From the NCBI GenBank assembly GCA_020735665.1, contig CP085928.1:1722501-1786500 (forward strand): DNA of 64,000 bases, in the 5' to 3' direction. Shown piece after piece: positions 27,342-36,194 of the stretch. Each line of letters begins with the position of its first letter. Position 1 is the first letter of the stretch. The translations under genes were made by a program, and so were the position numbers. A model generated the notes under the pieces. It was not told the DNA's origin, made no database searches, and was given only the letters and a program-made list of their open reading frames with translations. This DNA comes from Lachnospiraceae bacterium GAM79. Its GTDB lineage: Bacteria; Bacillota; Clostridia; Lachnospirales; Lachnospiraceae.

Positions 27342-27734
27342 TTAAAACTTCACAACTTCCGGTTCGTGTGTAAATGATGAAAAAGTTGCTGTTGCATTCT
27401 TAAAATAAAATACCTCGGTGTTACCATCATCTGCGGAATACATCTTCTGTAATGAAGGGTATGCATCCAGCATAGACTGTCTTGCTTCTCTGCGGTCATC
27501 TTCCACCAGTTCTCCTGCTACACGAAGCCATTCTCCATTCATAAAAGCACAGATCTCAACCTTCGGATTTACATGGATCTGCTTTGATACTTCTTTTACT
27601 TTGCCTGTCTGTATGTATAACTTGCCTTCAAAAATATGGGCAGTTCCAAATGGTCTGACTCTTGGCTGGTCACCCTCTACAGTTGCTAAATAATAAGTTT
27701 CTGCGTCCTTTAAAAATTTTGCTACTCGTTCCAT
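27342..27734 (-). CDS. Pyridoxamine 5'-phosphate oxidase-like flavin-binding protein
   Basis: A 130-residue split-barrel protein of the PPOX superfamily. It opens MERVAKFLKDAETYYLATVEGDQPRVRPFG in the typical FMN-binding order (T/E-G-D-x-P-R-V-R-P) and includes LYIQTGKVKEVSKQI. These small Clostridial members bind flavin but rarely have a proven substrate. It is 35 bp downstream of the flavin reductase/rubredoxin gene on the same strand, so both may act in electron transfer or oxygen detoxification. Confidence 0.88.
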   Translation of the reverse strand: MERVAKFLKDAETYYLATVEGDQPRVRPFGTAHIFEGKLYIQTGKVKEVSKQIHVNPKVEICAFMNGEWLRVAGELVEDDRREARQSMLDAYPSLQKMYSADDGNTEVFYFKNATATFSSFTHEPEVVKF

Positions 27735-27769
27735 AGCATTGTCCTCCTGTTTATAAGCTTTTTAATAGC

Positions 27770-28390
27770 TTACGCCTCATACACCGGCTCAAAATCCTCT
27801 ACTCCATGTCCACATATCGGGCAGGTGAAATCTGCCGGCAGCTCGCTTCCTTCATATACATAATTACAGATACGACAGCGCCAGCCTACGATCTTCTTGT
27901 CCTGGGCTTTCGGTTCTGCTTTTGGTTTTACCTTTGTCTGATAATCCGCATAAGTCAGCGGTGCATTTTCATTGATCAGCTTGGCATCTACGACTTCTGC
28001 GATAAATAACGTATGTGTGCCAAGGTCGTGCTGTTCTACTACTTTTCCGCTGATCACGGCACAGGCATTCCATCCCATATACGGTATGTCATTGCAGTCC
28101 TTTGGCATTTGCAGATCTGCGAATTTATCCACATCTCTGCCGGACTGGAACCCGAAATGTTTTATCGTCGCAAATGAGCAGGTCTGATCCAGAATACTCA
28201 AAGCAAATATCCCACTCTCTTTCAACAGGTCGCATGTATAATTCGTGTTTAATACAGATATCGCAACCCGAACCGGATTGCCTGCTACCTGCATACATGT
28301 ATTTGTGATGCAGCCGTTTACCTTCTCCCCCGATCTGGTGGATAACATGAATACACCATAGGATAAATTATAGATTGCTTTTTTGTCCAT
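27770..28390 (-). CDS. Flavin reductase fused to rubredoxin (high-molecular-weight rubredoxin)
   Basis: A 206-residue two-domain protein. Residues 1-150 are a flavin reductase-like FMN domain (YGVFMLSTRSGEKVNGCITNT). A Lys/Pro linker follows, then a C-terminal rubredoxin with two knuckles, WRCRICNYVYEG and FTCPICGHG, that bind one iron. In Clostridia such proteins pass electrons from NAD(P)H to flavodiiron proteins and protect against oxygen. A partner flavodiiron protein is not in this window. Confidence 0.92.
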   Translation of the reverse strand: MDKKAIYNLSYGVFMLSTRSGEKVNGCITNTCMQVAGNPVRVAISVLNTNYTCDLLKESGIFALSILDQTCSFATIKHFGFQSGRDVDKFADLQMPKDCNDIPYMGWNACAVISGKVVEQHDLGTHTLFIAEVVDAKLINENAPLTYADYQTKVKPKAEPKAQDKKIVGWRCRICNYVYEGSELPADFTCPICGHGVEDFEPVYEA

Positions 28391-28626
28391 ATGCTTGTAC
28401 CTCCCTTTTACAAAATACGATTTGTTTTTTCATCCTTGCAAGCAAGTGATTTTATACTCATTATACCACAAACCGAATAAATTTATAATTCTTTTCAAGA
28501 ATTATTCTCAATAATATACATTGTGAAAAAATCAGGCAGCTTGATATCCCCGATTCAGGATTGCTGCCTGATTTTTCTGCTTCTGTCACTACTATATAAT
28601 AATAAACAACCGGTAGCGACTATCTC

Positions 28627-29256
28627 TTACTTCCCACATTTCTCCACGCATGGAGCACTTGTATCAAATGCTGAGTTAAATGCATAGAAGTTCTTTGTAT
28701 CCATCTTTTCGCGGACAATGCCAAGGCTTTCACCGAAGCGCTGGAAATGTGCGACCTCACGTTCGCGAAGGAATTTGATCGGCTCATATACATCCGGATA
28801 GTCTTTGCAGAGACGCAGGATATTGTCATAAGTCGACCGGGCTTTCTGCTCTGCTGCCATATCTTCGAAAAGATCCGTGATCGGATCACCCTTGCTCTGG
28901 AATTCGCAGGCGTTAAATGGAATGCCGCCTGCTGCCTGCGGCCAGATTCCTAAGGTGTGATCGATGTAATATTTGTCAAATCCCGATGCCTTAATCTCCT
29001 CGATCGATAACCGGCAGGTAAGCTGGTAAATGATCGTGGCAACGATCTCCAGATGTCCCAGCTCCTCTGTACCGATATCGGTAAGAATTGCTTTCACCTT
29101 ATTGTCCGGCATCGCATAACGCTGGGACAGGTATCGCATAGATGCACCCATTTCACCATCCGGTCCGCCGTATTGTGAGATTATCGCCTGCGCAAGCTGC
29201 GCATTTGTCTCTTTGATATTTACCGGAAACTGTAATCTTTTTTCATAGATCCACAT
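28627..29256 (-). CDS. cotJC: Spore coat protein CotJC (manganese catalase family)
   Basis: A 209-residue ferritin-like protein with the manganese-catalase metal ligands in place (GPDGEMGASMRYLSQR, IGTEELGHLEIVA, EQKARSTYDN). Members sit in the inner coat of spores. The start codon directly follows the cotJB stop (TAA then ATG), so translation is coupled. Confidence 0.94.
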   Translation of the reverse strand: MWIYEKRLQFPVNIKETNAQLAQAIISQYGGPDGEMGASMRYLSQRYAMPDNKVKAILTDIGTEELGHLEIVATIIYQLTCRLSIEEIKASGFDKYYIDHTLGIWPQAAGGIPFNACEFQSKGDPITDLFEDMAAEQKARSTYDNILRLCKDYPDVYEPIKFLREREVAHFQRFGESLGIVREKMDTKNFYAFNSAFDTSAPCVEKCGK

Positions 29257-29520
29257 TTAACAACCACACTCCCTTTCCCATGGCCAAGGTTTGTCAACCC
29301 AGTCAAAATAATTGTCGTCATTTACCTGATATCGGTTCAATGGACCATAGGCGGTCGTGTATTCGCGGACTGCCTGCTGCCGCATTGCTTTATAATTGCT
29401 GTATGCTGCCAGTGCCTTCGGACATTCCGGGTGAGTGTCCAGATACAGGGAAATGTCATCCAACGCGAAGGACACTTCTGTTATAAAGGCAAAGAGCTGC
29501 TGTTTGTTCATATTATTCAT
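29257..29520 (-). CDS. cotJB: Spore coat protein CotJB
   Basis: An 87-residue protein of the CotJB family. Typical are the N-terminal helix (FAITEVSFALDDISLYLDTH), the central CPKALAAY and the C-terminal FDWVDKPWPWE. It is the middle gene of cotJABC, 3 bp after cotJA and abutting cotJC. In Bacillus this operon is under mother-cell sigma-E control; I did not find a convincing sigma-E box by eye. Confidence 0.93.
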   Translation of the reverse strand: MNNMNKQQLFAFITEVSFALDDISLYLDTHPECPKALAAYSNYKAMRQQAVREYTTAYGPLNRYQVNDDNYFDWVDKPWPWERECGC

Positions 29521-29523
29521 TGC

Positions 29524-29847
29524 CTATTTCCCCCTTACACCACAAAAGATCAGATTCAGATCTGGGAACATGGTTCCTTCGCGCAGACCCTTTTTCGCAT
29601 CATAGAGTTCCCCAAATTCCTGACTTGGCACATACGCCATACCAATCGGATGCGGACTGAATCTGCCACAGGTCTCTACATCCTTTCTTGTTGTTTCGCA
29701 ATGATCCTGTCTGAAAGAACAGCCGCCTGTGCCCTGACGGTTTCCATTGCAGGAAGAGGCATTGCGGTTATTTGCATATTGCATCATGAGATTTGGCTGA
29801 GCAGGATATCTGCCGCCATTTCTGTTGCAGTTTCTATACTGTTCCAA
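29524..29847 (-). CDS. cotJA: Spore coat protein CotJA
   Basis: A 107-residue protein. The C-terminal half has the CotJA motif (GMAYVPSQEFGELYDAKKGL and PDLNL). The N-terminal half is an Asn/Cys/Gly-rich extension not needed for the family core, with six cysteines that could crosslink in the coat. AGGAGG lies 6 bases before the ATG. Confidence 0.9.
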   Translation of the reverse strand: MEQYRNCNRNGGRYPAQPNLMMQYANNRNASSCNGNRQGTGGCSFRQDHCETTRKDVETCGRFSPHPIGMAYVPSQEFGELYDAKKGLREGTMFPDLNLIFCGVRGK

Positions 29848-29940
29848 ATGAATATACCTCCTGAATTTGCATATTATTCATCTCTCTATACTTTATGGGG
29901 GAAATGTGAAAATGTGACATATTACAGGATGATTGAGACG

Positions 29941-29997
29941 AATACATATAAAAAGAGCAGTAAATCTGATAATTTTACTGCTCTTTTTATATGTATT
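29941..29997. terminator. 24-bp perfect palindrome between cotJA upstream region and parE
   Basis: AATACATATAAAAAGAGCAG-TAAA pairs without mismatch with its reverse complement around a 9-base loop. T-runs and A-runs on both sides make it a good bidirectional terminator. It also overlaps the last codon of parE. Confidence 0.8.
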
Positions 29998-30313
29998 AAT
30001 TTAACAAATTTTCTATATTTCTTGCACCATACAATAACCGTCGTACTTCCATAACATCATCAATTACCACATAATAAATCACATAATTTCTTATATAGAT
30101 CCGGCAATATGGATATTCACGTTTTTTTCTGGAATGATATGGTTCAAACGCTACCGGATTGTTTAATCTGGCTAATATTGCTGTTTCAACATCATTTATC
30201 AGTCGCATTGCCGCTTCTTCATTTTTTAAAACCTTCGAAATATAAGTCACTGTATCCAGCAAATCCTGTTCAAAAAGTGGCAAATATCTTAACTTGTAGA
30301 TTTTATCTTGCAT
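29996..30313 (-). CDS. parE: RelE/ParE-family toxin
   Basis: A 105-residue toxin. The N-terminal LRYLPLFEQDLLDTVTYIS and C-terminal YVIYYVVIDDVMEVRRLLYGARN are typical of the ParE branch. Toxins of this family act on gyrase or on mRNA at the ribosome. The gene overlaps the antitoxin by 11 bp, the usual order antitoxin-toxin. Confidence 0.9.
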   Translation of the reverse strand: MQDKIYKLRYLPLFEQDLLDTVTYISKVLKNEEAAMRLINDVETAILARLNNPVAFEPYHSRKKREYPYCRIYIRNYVIYYVVIDDVMEVRRLLYGARNIENLLN

Positions 30314-30563
30314 TCATCACACTCCTTGCTTTGCTAAATACTTCTTCATGTGAAAGTCTTTTATCTGTCGCTTTTGCCTGTCTGTCAGCTTCATCAAGTT
30401 TCATTTCAACATTCTCTGTAAGATTCGCATACTCTTCCATACTTAAAACAACCATCGCCCCATATCCATTTTTCGTTAAATATACAGGCTTTCCACTATT
30501 CACAATTGTTTCAATTTCAGGGAACTTATTTCTAAGATCTGAAACCGGTCTAATCTGTATCAT
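30303..30563 (-). CDS. Phd/YefM-family antitoxin
   Basis: An 86-residue antitoxin. The N-terminal DNA-binding part (IRPVSDLRNKFPEIETIVNSGKPVYLTKNGYGAMVVLSMEEY, split here only for description) matches Phd/YefM, and the helical C-terminus should bind the toxin. AAGGAG lies 5-6 bases before the ATG. The pair is probably autoregulated from the AT-rich region upstream (30564-30757). Confidence 0.9.
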   Translation of the reverse strand: MIQIRPVSDLRNKFPEIETIVNSGKPVYLTKNGYGAMVVLSMEEYANLTENVEMKLDEADRQAKATDKRLSHEEVFSKARSVMNAR

Positions 30564-30757
30564 TTTATCACTCCTTTTTATTTCATGCTTCTTGTCGTTA
30601 ATATATTATCATTATTTTATCGTTATTCTGATATTATTGCAATATAGAATATATAAAATTCATATCATATGAATTATTAAACTGATAATACTATAGCATA
30701 CTTCCCCTATTCCTCTGCATATATTCATTATGTAAAAGCAAAATCAAAGGGGATTCT

Positions 30758-31336
30758 ATGATTAATCTGATCTGGGCTGCCATGATCTTAGTCGGTATTA
30801 TCACCGCACTTCTGACCGGGCATATGGAAGATGTGAATACCGGTATCATTGATGCCGGGAGTGACGCCGTTTCACTCTGTATCACCATGCTAGGAATTGT
30901 TACGATGTGGTGTGGGATTATGAAGATCGCAGAACGCACCGGTCTGATGAAAAAATGGTCATCGAAAATGTCCCCTGTCATGAGATTCTTGTTTCCGAGA
31001 CTTTCCCCGGAGCATCCGGCATATGAATATATGTGTACGAACATCATTGCAAATATTGTAGGGCTTGGGTGGGCTGCAACACCGCCGGCACTAAAGGCGA
31101 TGCAGGAGCTGGCTAAGGACAACAAGGGAAGTAAATCTGCCAGTCGAGAAATGTGCGTCTTCCTGATCCTGAATATTTCTTCGCTGCAACTGATCCCGGT
31201 AAATATCATTGCCTATCGTGCAACCTACGGTTCTGAACATCCTACCGCCATTATCCTGCCCGGCATCATCGCAACCGTCTGCTCCACCGCCGTCGCCGTC
31301 CTGCTGGCCGTCATTATAAACAAACGAGGGAAATGA
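30758..31336 (+). CDS. spmA: Spore maturation protein A
   Basis: A 192-residue membrane protein of the nucleoside recognition (Gate) superfamily. MINLIWAAMILVGIITALLTG and the conserved NIVGLGWAATPPALKAM are diagnostic. SpmA with SpmB is needed for full dehydration of the spore core. AAAGGGG lies 5 bases before the ATG. spmB follows after 171 bp that hold a long hairpin. Confidence 0.95.
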   Translation: MINLIWAAMILVGIITALLTGHMEDVNTGIIDAGSDAVSLCITMLGIVTMWCGIMKIAERTGLMKKWSSKMSPVMRFLFPRLSPEHPAYEYMCTNIIANIVGLGWAATPPALKAMQELAKDNKGSKSASREMCVFLILNISSLQLIPVNIIAYRATYGSEHPTAIILPGIIATVCSTAVAVLLAVIINKRGK

Positions 31337-31401
31337 AGCGGCGAGTTCACTTAGAAATCTTTAATAAGCAGCGCAGTTGACTTTCATAATACAGAATATA
31401 T

Positions 31402-31487
31402 CTGTGTATATATTTCGGTTTGGCAGGTTATTTATCGCAGATGTATGTCTGCTAAATAACCTGCCAAAACGAAATAAACATACACAG
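31402..31487 (+). repeat. 40-bp-arm hairpin between spmA and spmB
   Basis: Arm 31402-31441 (CTGTGTATAT...) pairs with 31448-31487 (...CATACACAG) at about 90 percent with a 6-base loop. The sequence is unrelated to the A-D repeat core. In this position it could reduce spmB expression or stabilise spmA mRNA. Confidence 0.75.
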
Positions 31488-31507
31488 AATCTTAATGGAG
31501 GCTTGTC

Positions 31508-32032
31508 ATGCTGACAACAATCTCAAACAGTATCATCCCACTGGTCATATTTGCTGTTGTGTTATATGGCTGTATCAAAAAGACGAATGTCTATGAAGAT
31601 TTTATTGACGGGGCATTTGACGGAATGAAGATAGTAGTCGAATTGGTTCCAACATTGATCGGTCTATTTGTGGCTGTACGAATCCTGAATGATTCCGGTG
31701 CGCTTGACCTGATCACAAAGGTTCTGAAACCGATTGCCTCTCTCATACATACCCCAGATTGTGTGATCCCCGTCATCATAACGAAGCTGTTCTCCTCCGG
31801 GTCTGCCACCAGTCTGATGCTTAACATTTTTAATGACTATGGACCTGATTCCAGAGAAGGACTCACCGCTGCCATTATCCTTAGCTGTACGGAGTCTTTA
31901 TTCTATACGATGTCTGTATATCTGATGGCTGCCAAAGTCCGCAAATCCCGATATATCATCCCATGTGCCCTGTTATCTCTCGGTGCAGGGATCGTTGTAA
32001 GTATCCTGCTGGCAAATATGTTAGTGTCCTAG
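31508..32032 (+). CDS. spmB: Spore maturation protein B
   Basis: A 174-residue partner of SpmA with the same fold. Signature segments: NSIIPLVIFAVVLYGC, FDGMKIVVELVPTLIGLFVA and TKLFSSGSATSLMLNIF. GGAGG lies 7 bases before the ATG. An intrinsic terminator overlaps the stop codon region. Confidence 0.95.
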   Translation: MLTTISNSIIPLVIFAVVLYGCIKKTNVYEDFIDGAFDGMKIVVELVPTLIGLFVAVRILNDSGALDLITKVLKPIASLIHTPDCVIPVIITKLFSSGSATSLMLNIFNDYGPDSREGLTAAIILSCTESLFYTMSVYLMAAKVRKSRYIIPCALLSLGAGIVVSILLANMLVS

Positions 32033-32060
32033 GGCACCTGTTTTTCAAGTGCCCTTTTTC
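32031..32060 (+). terminator. Intrinsic terminator of spmAB
   Basis: AGGGCAC pairs with GTGCCCT around an 11-base loop, followed by TTTTTC. Confidence 0.85.
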
Positions 32061-32063
32061 TTT

Positions 32064-33869
32064 TTATTCTAACGTCCGCATCGCTTCTTCCATCACCTGA
32101 AGCTTATAGATCGTCTGCGCCACAAGATCTTCTCTGGCATTCACATCCGACTGGATCTCCCGCCGCTTTGTATCCTGTAACTGATATCCGGTTCTGACTT
32201 CATGAAGCTGCTCGCCTTTTGCAGCCAGCTCGCGTTCAAGCCGTTCTGCATCTGCACGTTCTTTTCGTATTCCGTCTGCCTTGTTCTGATCGATCAGCCT
32301 TGCAAATACATAACCGATCACAAAGCAGAGCACGATCGCAAGTATTGATGTGACCAGAAAACGAACCACATCTGTACCATTCATACGCTCTGACATTTGA
32401 ATGTACGCCCGTGGCATCAGGAATAATGCCATAATACAGAATATGACAAATGGAACAATCGCGGCACGGATACCGGTTCGTATCCATTTGCTTCTGTGTC
32501 TTGGTACGATCTGCGCCTGATTGTTCCGGGCAGTCAGAAGCTCCAGTTTGTTCTTCCGTTCCATTGCCCATGCTTCATTTAAGCGTTCCAGTACATCCGG
32601 ACTTTCTGCCAGCCGTTCCTTTGCCTGTTCATATGCCTGAATATCCTTTGAGGTACGGAGTTTATCCATATCCTGTTTCAGATTCTCAATCACTACCCGG
32701 ATCGTTTCCTCATAAAGCCGGTCATTCATTTTCCGGCTGCTTCTGGTGTATATCTTTGATCGTTCTATAACGAGGTCAACTGCCAGCTTCGCCCCATCCT
32801 CCCGGATTGGAGAGTCGGCATCCAGTTTATCAAGCAATCGTCCAAATGCATTTCCTCGGTTTGCTTTTCTGTATTCATCATAATCCTCACGCTGATACAC
32901 TTCTCCGCTCAGCGCGGCAATCCGGTAAGTGGCCAGTGCCTCCTGCAAATGAAAGGACTTCTCACATTTTTCCGGTCGTACCAGGTAGATCGAATAAATG
33001 TTTTTTTCTCCTTCTCTTGCAATGATACGATGCAATTCATCTGCCAGTTCTTCATCTGACATATAATTACTGACCGGATAGCGTATCGTCTTATATTCCT
33101 TTTGTGATGCAGGCACAAGCCGTACCGATACCACGCCATCTGATAACTTTCCCTGCACATAGCCATGCGGTCCGGTCTCCCTGTTATTGTCCGGTTCCAA
33201 TACACCCGGATAACAAATCCTGCCATTGTACATATTCTTATAGGAAGCTTCATGTCCTAATCCGATATAATCAAATCCTGCTTTCCGGATCGTCGGATAA
33301 TCGATCGGTATCGCGCCATGATTTCCGGCATGAGCCAGCAGGATATTTGTCATCTCATCATCCGCCGGTGTCAGTTCATCTAAAACTGCCATCTGCGCTC
33401 CGGCACTATAATAGCCGGCACAATAAAGTACCGCATTTTTTTTCGGGAACCGAATAACATCGATCATGGCAGTTGCGTTTTCATGCTTTACTCCATATAT
33501 TGCAGAGCCTGCCGGAACCGGATTCCGATACTCGCTGCAGCCTGCCACATAAATATTTGACCGGAAAGAATAGTTTGCAAGCACCCCATCTGATTTCATG
33601 TAATCATGATCTCCCTGACAATAAATGACCGCCGTCTTATCAAGCGGCAGAAATATCTCATCAATCCACGCAAGATCTTCTTCTGTTGCCGGATGGTCAA
33701 AGAGATCCCCTGTGATAAATACAAAATCAGCCTGTAATTTTCCTGCATCAGAAACAACCTGTTTCAAGGTCGTTATCCCGTCCTTTTCACAGGTCTGTCC
33801 GAACAGTAATTTGTCTGCTTTTCGTCCGATATTCACATCACTGATATGGATAAACTGAATTGCTCCCAT
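32064..33869 (-). CDS. SbcD/Mre11-like phosphoesterase with C-terminal membrane and coiled-coil domains
   Basis: A 601-residue protein. The N-terminal ~330 residues are a calcineurin-like phosphoesterase of the SbcD/YhaO type: HISDVNIG in place of the usual DxH, FVFITGDLFDH, CQGDHDYM (GNH[DE] motif changed to GDHD), LLAHAGNHG and GLGHEASYK. A helical region follows, then two membrane helices (about 470-492 and 508-532) and a terminal coiled coil. SbcD normally pairs with the SbcC ATPase; no sbcC is present here. The start at complement 33867-33869 has CGGGAGA upstream. The fusion suggests a membrane-tethered nuclease-like protein; activity is uncertain because motif I (DVN) lacks the His. Confidence 0.8.
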   Translation of the reverse strand: MGAIQFIHISDVNIGRKADKLLFGQTCEKDGITTLKQVVSDAGKLQADFVFITGDLFDHPATEEDLAWIDEIFLPLDKTAVIYCQGDHDYMKSDGVLANYSFRSNIYVAGCSEYRNPVPAGSAIYGVKHENATAMIDVIRFPKKNAVLYCAGYYSAGAQMAVLDELTPADDEMTNILLAHAGNHGAIPIDYPTIRKAGFDYIGLGHEASYKNMYNGRICYPGVLEPDNNRETGPHGYVQGKLSDGVVSVRLVPASQKEYKTIRYPVSNYMSDEELADELHRIIAREGEKNIYSIYLVRPEKCEKSFHLQEALATYRIAALSGEVYQREDYDEYRKANRGNAFGRLLDKLDADSPIREDGAKLAVDLVIERSKIYTRSSRKMNDRLYEETIRVVIENLKQDMDKLRTSKDIQAYEQAKERLAESPDVLERLNEAWAMERKNKLELLTARNNQAQIVPRHRSKWIRTGIRAAIVPFVIFCIMALFLMPRAYIQMSERMNGTDVVRFLVTSILAIVLCFVIGYVFARLIDQNKADGIRKERADAERLERELAAKGEQLHEVRTGYQLQDTKRREIQSDVNAREDLVAQTIYKLQVMEEAMRTLE

Positions 33870-34034
33870 CGAGATCTCCCGTCTTCTCACTTCATTTTCC
33901 TGTCAAATGTATATTTTTCGCTTTATTTTCTAAAGTTTATGAATATTTTTCCATAATTTTATTAAGTTTGACTTCTTATATACTATCATACCATATTTTT
34001 ATGCCGGATACATCCTGTTTTTCGATACGGCTGA

Positions 34035-34063
34035 TTGACTTTTGAAAAATGCTCTCGTATAAT
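34035..34063 (+). promoter_or_regulatory. Promoter of pyrG
   Basis: TTGACT (34035-34040), a 17-base spacer and a consensus TATAAT (34058-34063). The inferred start near 34070 gives a ~60-nt leader that opens with GTGTTTTTTTAATGAGAGCG. The leader contains a T-run but no clear downstream terminator. Confidence 0.8.
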
Positions 34064-34129
34064 AATGAGTGTTTTTTTAATGAGAGCGTATGTCTATGCG
34101 TTTTTAGAATATATCAGGAGGAAATTATT

Positions 34130-35746
34130 ATGCCTATTAAGTACGTGTTTGTCACAGGCGGTGTCGTATCCGGTCTTGGTAAAGGTATCACTGCTGCCTC
34201 CCTTGGTCGTCTGCTCAAAATGAGAGGCTACAAGGTTACCAGCCAGAAATTCGATCCATACATCAACATGGATCCGGGTACTATGAACCCGATCCAGCAT
34301 GGTGAAGTATTCGTAACCGATGATGGTGCGGAGACTGATCTGGATCTTGGTCATTATGAGCGTTTTATCGATGAAAGTCTGAATAAGAATTCGAATGTTA
34401 CGACCGGTAAGATCTACTGGAGTATCTTACAGAAAGAACGCCACGGCGACTTCGGCGGACATACCGTACAGGTAGTTCCACATATAACAAATGAAATTAA
34501 AGATCGCTTCTATCGGAATCCGGATGCAAAGGATACCGAAGTAGCGATCATCGAAATTGGCGGTACAGTCGGCGATATCGAGAGCCAGCCTTTCTTAGAG
34601 GCGATCCGTCAGTTCACACATGACGTCGGACATGAGAATTGCATTATGATCCATGTTACTCTGATTCCTTATCTGAAAGCTTCCGGCGAATTAAAGACAA
34701 AGCCGACTCAGGCGAGTGTTAAGAACCTGCAGGGAATGGGTATCCAGCCGGATATTCTGGTCTGCCGTTCTGATTATCCACTGGATCAGGGCTTAAAGGA
34801 TAAGATCGCATTATTCTGTAATGTACCTAGCCAGAATGTTATCCAGAATCTGGATGTTGATGTATTATACGAAGTTCCTCTCGCTATGGAGAAAGAGCAT
34901 CTCGCTGATGTTGTGTGCAAATGTTTACACATGGATTGTCCTGCTCCGGAACCACATGCATGGAAGGAATGGAATGATATGATCACTGCATGGAAGAATC
35001 CGAAAAAAAAGGTTCGTGTTGCTCTCGTCGGCAAATATGTCTCACTGCATGATGCATACATTTCCGTTGTTGAATCCTTAAAGCATGCCGGTGTTGCAAA
35101 CGATGCCGAGGTCGAGATCAAATGGGTAGATTCCGAACTTGTAACTCCTGAAAATGTGGAAGAAACACTGGGTGACGTCGATGGAATCCTCGTTCCGGGC
35201 GGTTTTGGTGACAGAGGTATCGAAGGCATGATCACCGCAATCCAGTATGCAAGAGAGAAAAAGGTTCCTTACCTTGGTCTGTGTCTCGGTATGCAGCTCA
35301 CGATTGTTGAATTTGCAAGACATGTCCTTGGTTATGCAGATGCACACAGCTCAGAATTCAATCCAAACTCTTTCCATCAGGTTATTCATATCATGCCGAA
35401 TCAGCATGATGTAACAGACCTCGGCGGAACATTAAGACTTGGTTCTTACCCATGTGTACTCAGCAAAGATTCCAAATCCTATGAGCTCTATGGCACAGAA
35501 TACATCCACGAGCGTCACAGACATAGATATGAAGTCAACAATGACTACCGTAAGGCTTTAACAGATAATGGCATGGAACTGGTTGGTCTCTCTCCTGACG
35601 GTCACATCGTTGAGATGATCGAGATTCCGAATCATCCTTGGTTCATCGGAACTCAGGCACATCCGGAATTCAAGTCCAGACCAAATAAAGCACATCCGCT
35701 TTTCAAAGGCTTTGTTGCTGCGGCACTCGCTCACGAAGAAGCCTAA
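34130..35746 (+). CDS. pyrG: CTP synthase
   Basis: A 538-residue enzyme converting UTP to CTP with glutamine nitrogen. The N-terminal amidoligase has [17 protein letters not shown] and [11 protein letters not shown]. The C-terminal glutaminase has the nucleophile elbow YLGLCLGMQ and the HPEF near the end. AGGAGG is 7 bases before the ATG at 34130; a longer frame starts inside the promoter region and is not used. Length is typical. Confidence 0.97.
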   Translation: MPIKYVFVTGGVVSGLGKGITAASLGRLLKMRGYKVTSQKFDPYINMDPGTMNPIQHGEVFVTDDGAETDLDLGHYERFIDESLNKNSNVTTGKIYWSILQKERHGDFGGHTVQVVPHITNEIKDRFYRNPDAKDTEVAIIEIGGTVGDIESQPFLEAIRQFTHDVGHENCIMIHVTLIPYLKASGELKTKPTQASVKNLQGMGIQPDILVCRSDYPLDQGLKDKIALFCNVPSQNVIQNLDVDVLYEVPLAMEKEHLADVVCKCLHMDCPAPEPHAWKEWNDMITAWKNPKKKVRVALVGKYVSLHDAYISVVESLKHAGVANDAEVEIKWVDSELVTPENVEETLGDVDGILVPGGFGDRGIEGMITAIQYAREKKVPYLGLCLGMQLTIVEFARHVLGYADAHSSEFNPNSFHQVIHIMPNQHDVTDLGGTLRLGSYPCVLSKDSKSYELYGTEYIHERHRHRYEVNNDYRKALTDNGMELVGLSPDGHIVEMIEIPNHPWFIGTQAHPEFKSRPNKAHPLFKGFVAAALAHEEA

Positions 35747-35760
35747 ACATATCCAGTATA

Positions 35761-35928
35761 ATAAAAATGCAGGGTATGGTGGTCTGTATATCTTTATTAC
35801 GCAAGACGTTTTCACTCTATTCCAACGCAACGGTGCTAAGTTCTTCGCCTGCGGCGACTCACTAAGAACCGGCGTTGGAACAGGCTTGCTTCATAAAATA
35901 TACAGACCGCCATACCCTGCATTTTTAT
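35761..35928. repeat. Hairpin-borne element E (architecture like A-D, diverged core)
   Basis: Arms 35761-35790 and 35899-35928 pair at 29 of 30 positions. The 108-nt interior contains its own nested stem (TCCAACGC.../...GGCGTTGGA) with a CGCC-TGC-GGCG tip followed by ACTCA. This echoes the YTTCGG-CTCA tip of A-D but is not clearly the same sequence. It starts 15 bp after pyrG. Confidence 0.65.
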
Positions 35929-35953
35929 ATGTCCTATTCGAAGTAAAAAGGGC

Positions 35954-36177
35954 GCGTAGAGATATATAGCCTCCGCCATACAGATTACCCTGCCATAATG
36001 ACTTGTTGCGATTTCTGTTCGTTACACATGTCTGATTCGCTTATGCTCCTGCGCAAACTCGTCCTACGGACTCAAACATGCGCCCGCATTCGCTGACAAT
36101 GTGTAACTCGCGACGAAATTCTCACAATGTCATTATGGCAGGGTAATCTGTATGGCGGAGGCTATATATCTCTACGC
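35954..36177 (+). repeat. Hairpin-borne repeat, copy B (perfect 49-bp stem)
   Basis: Arms 35954-36002 and 36129-36177 are perfect reverse complements over 49 bp. The 126-nt interior carries the conserved core: TGCTCCTGCGCAAACTCG, then CTACGGACTCAAACATGCGC, then ATTCGCTGACAATGTG. Together with element E it fills the 448-bp gap between the convergent genes pyrG and the metal ATPase. Confidence 0.88.
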
Positions 36178-36194
36178 ACCCATATCTTTTTACA

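Noticed and set aside
27156-27377. A small hydrophobic frame on the plus strand near the crRNA-like RNA, considered as a CreT-like toxin
   Set aside because: No ribosome site, it runs through the 27289-27324 hairpin and into the opposite PPOX gene; the composition just reflects AT-rich DNA.
34049-34129. An N-terminal extension of pyrG
   Set aside because: It begins inside the promoter spacer; the AGGAGG site and family alignment point to 34130.
34064-34129. A pyrG attenuator of the Bacillus type
   Set aside because: The leader has a T-run but no proper terminator stem and no GGGC start for reiterative transcription; not claimed.
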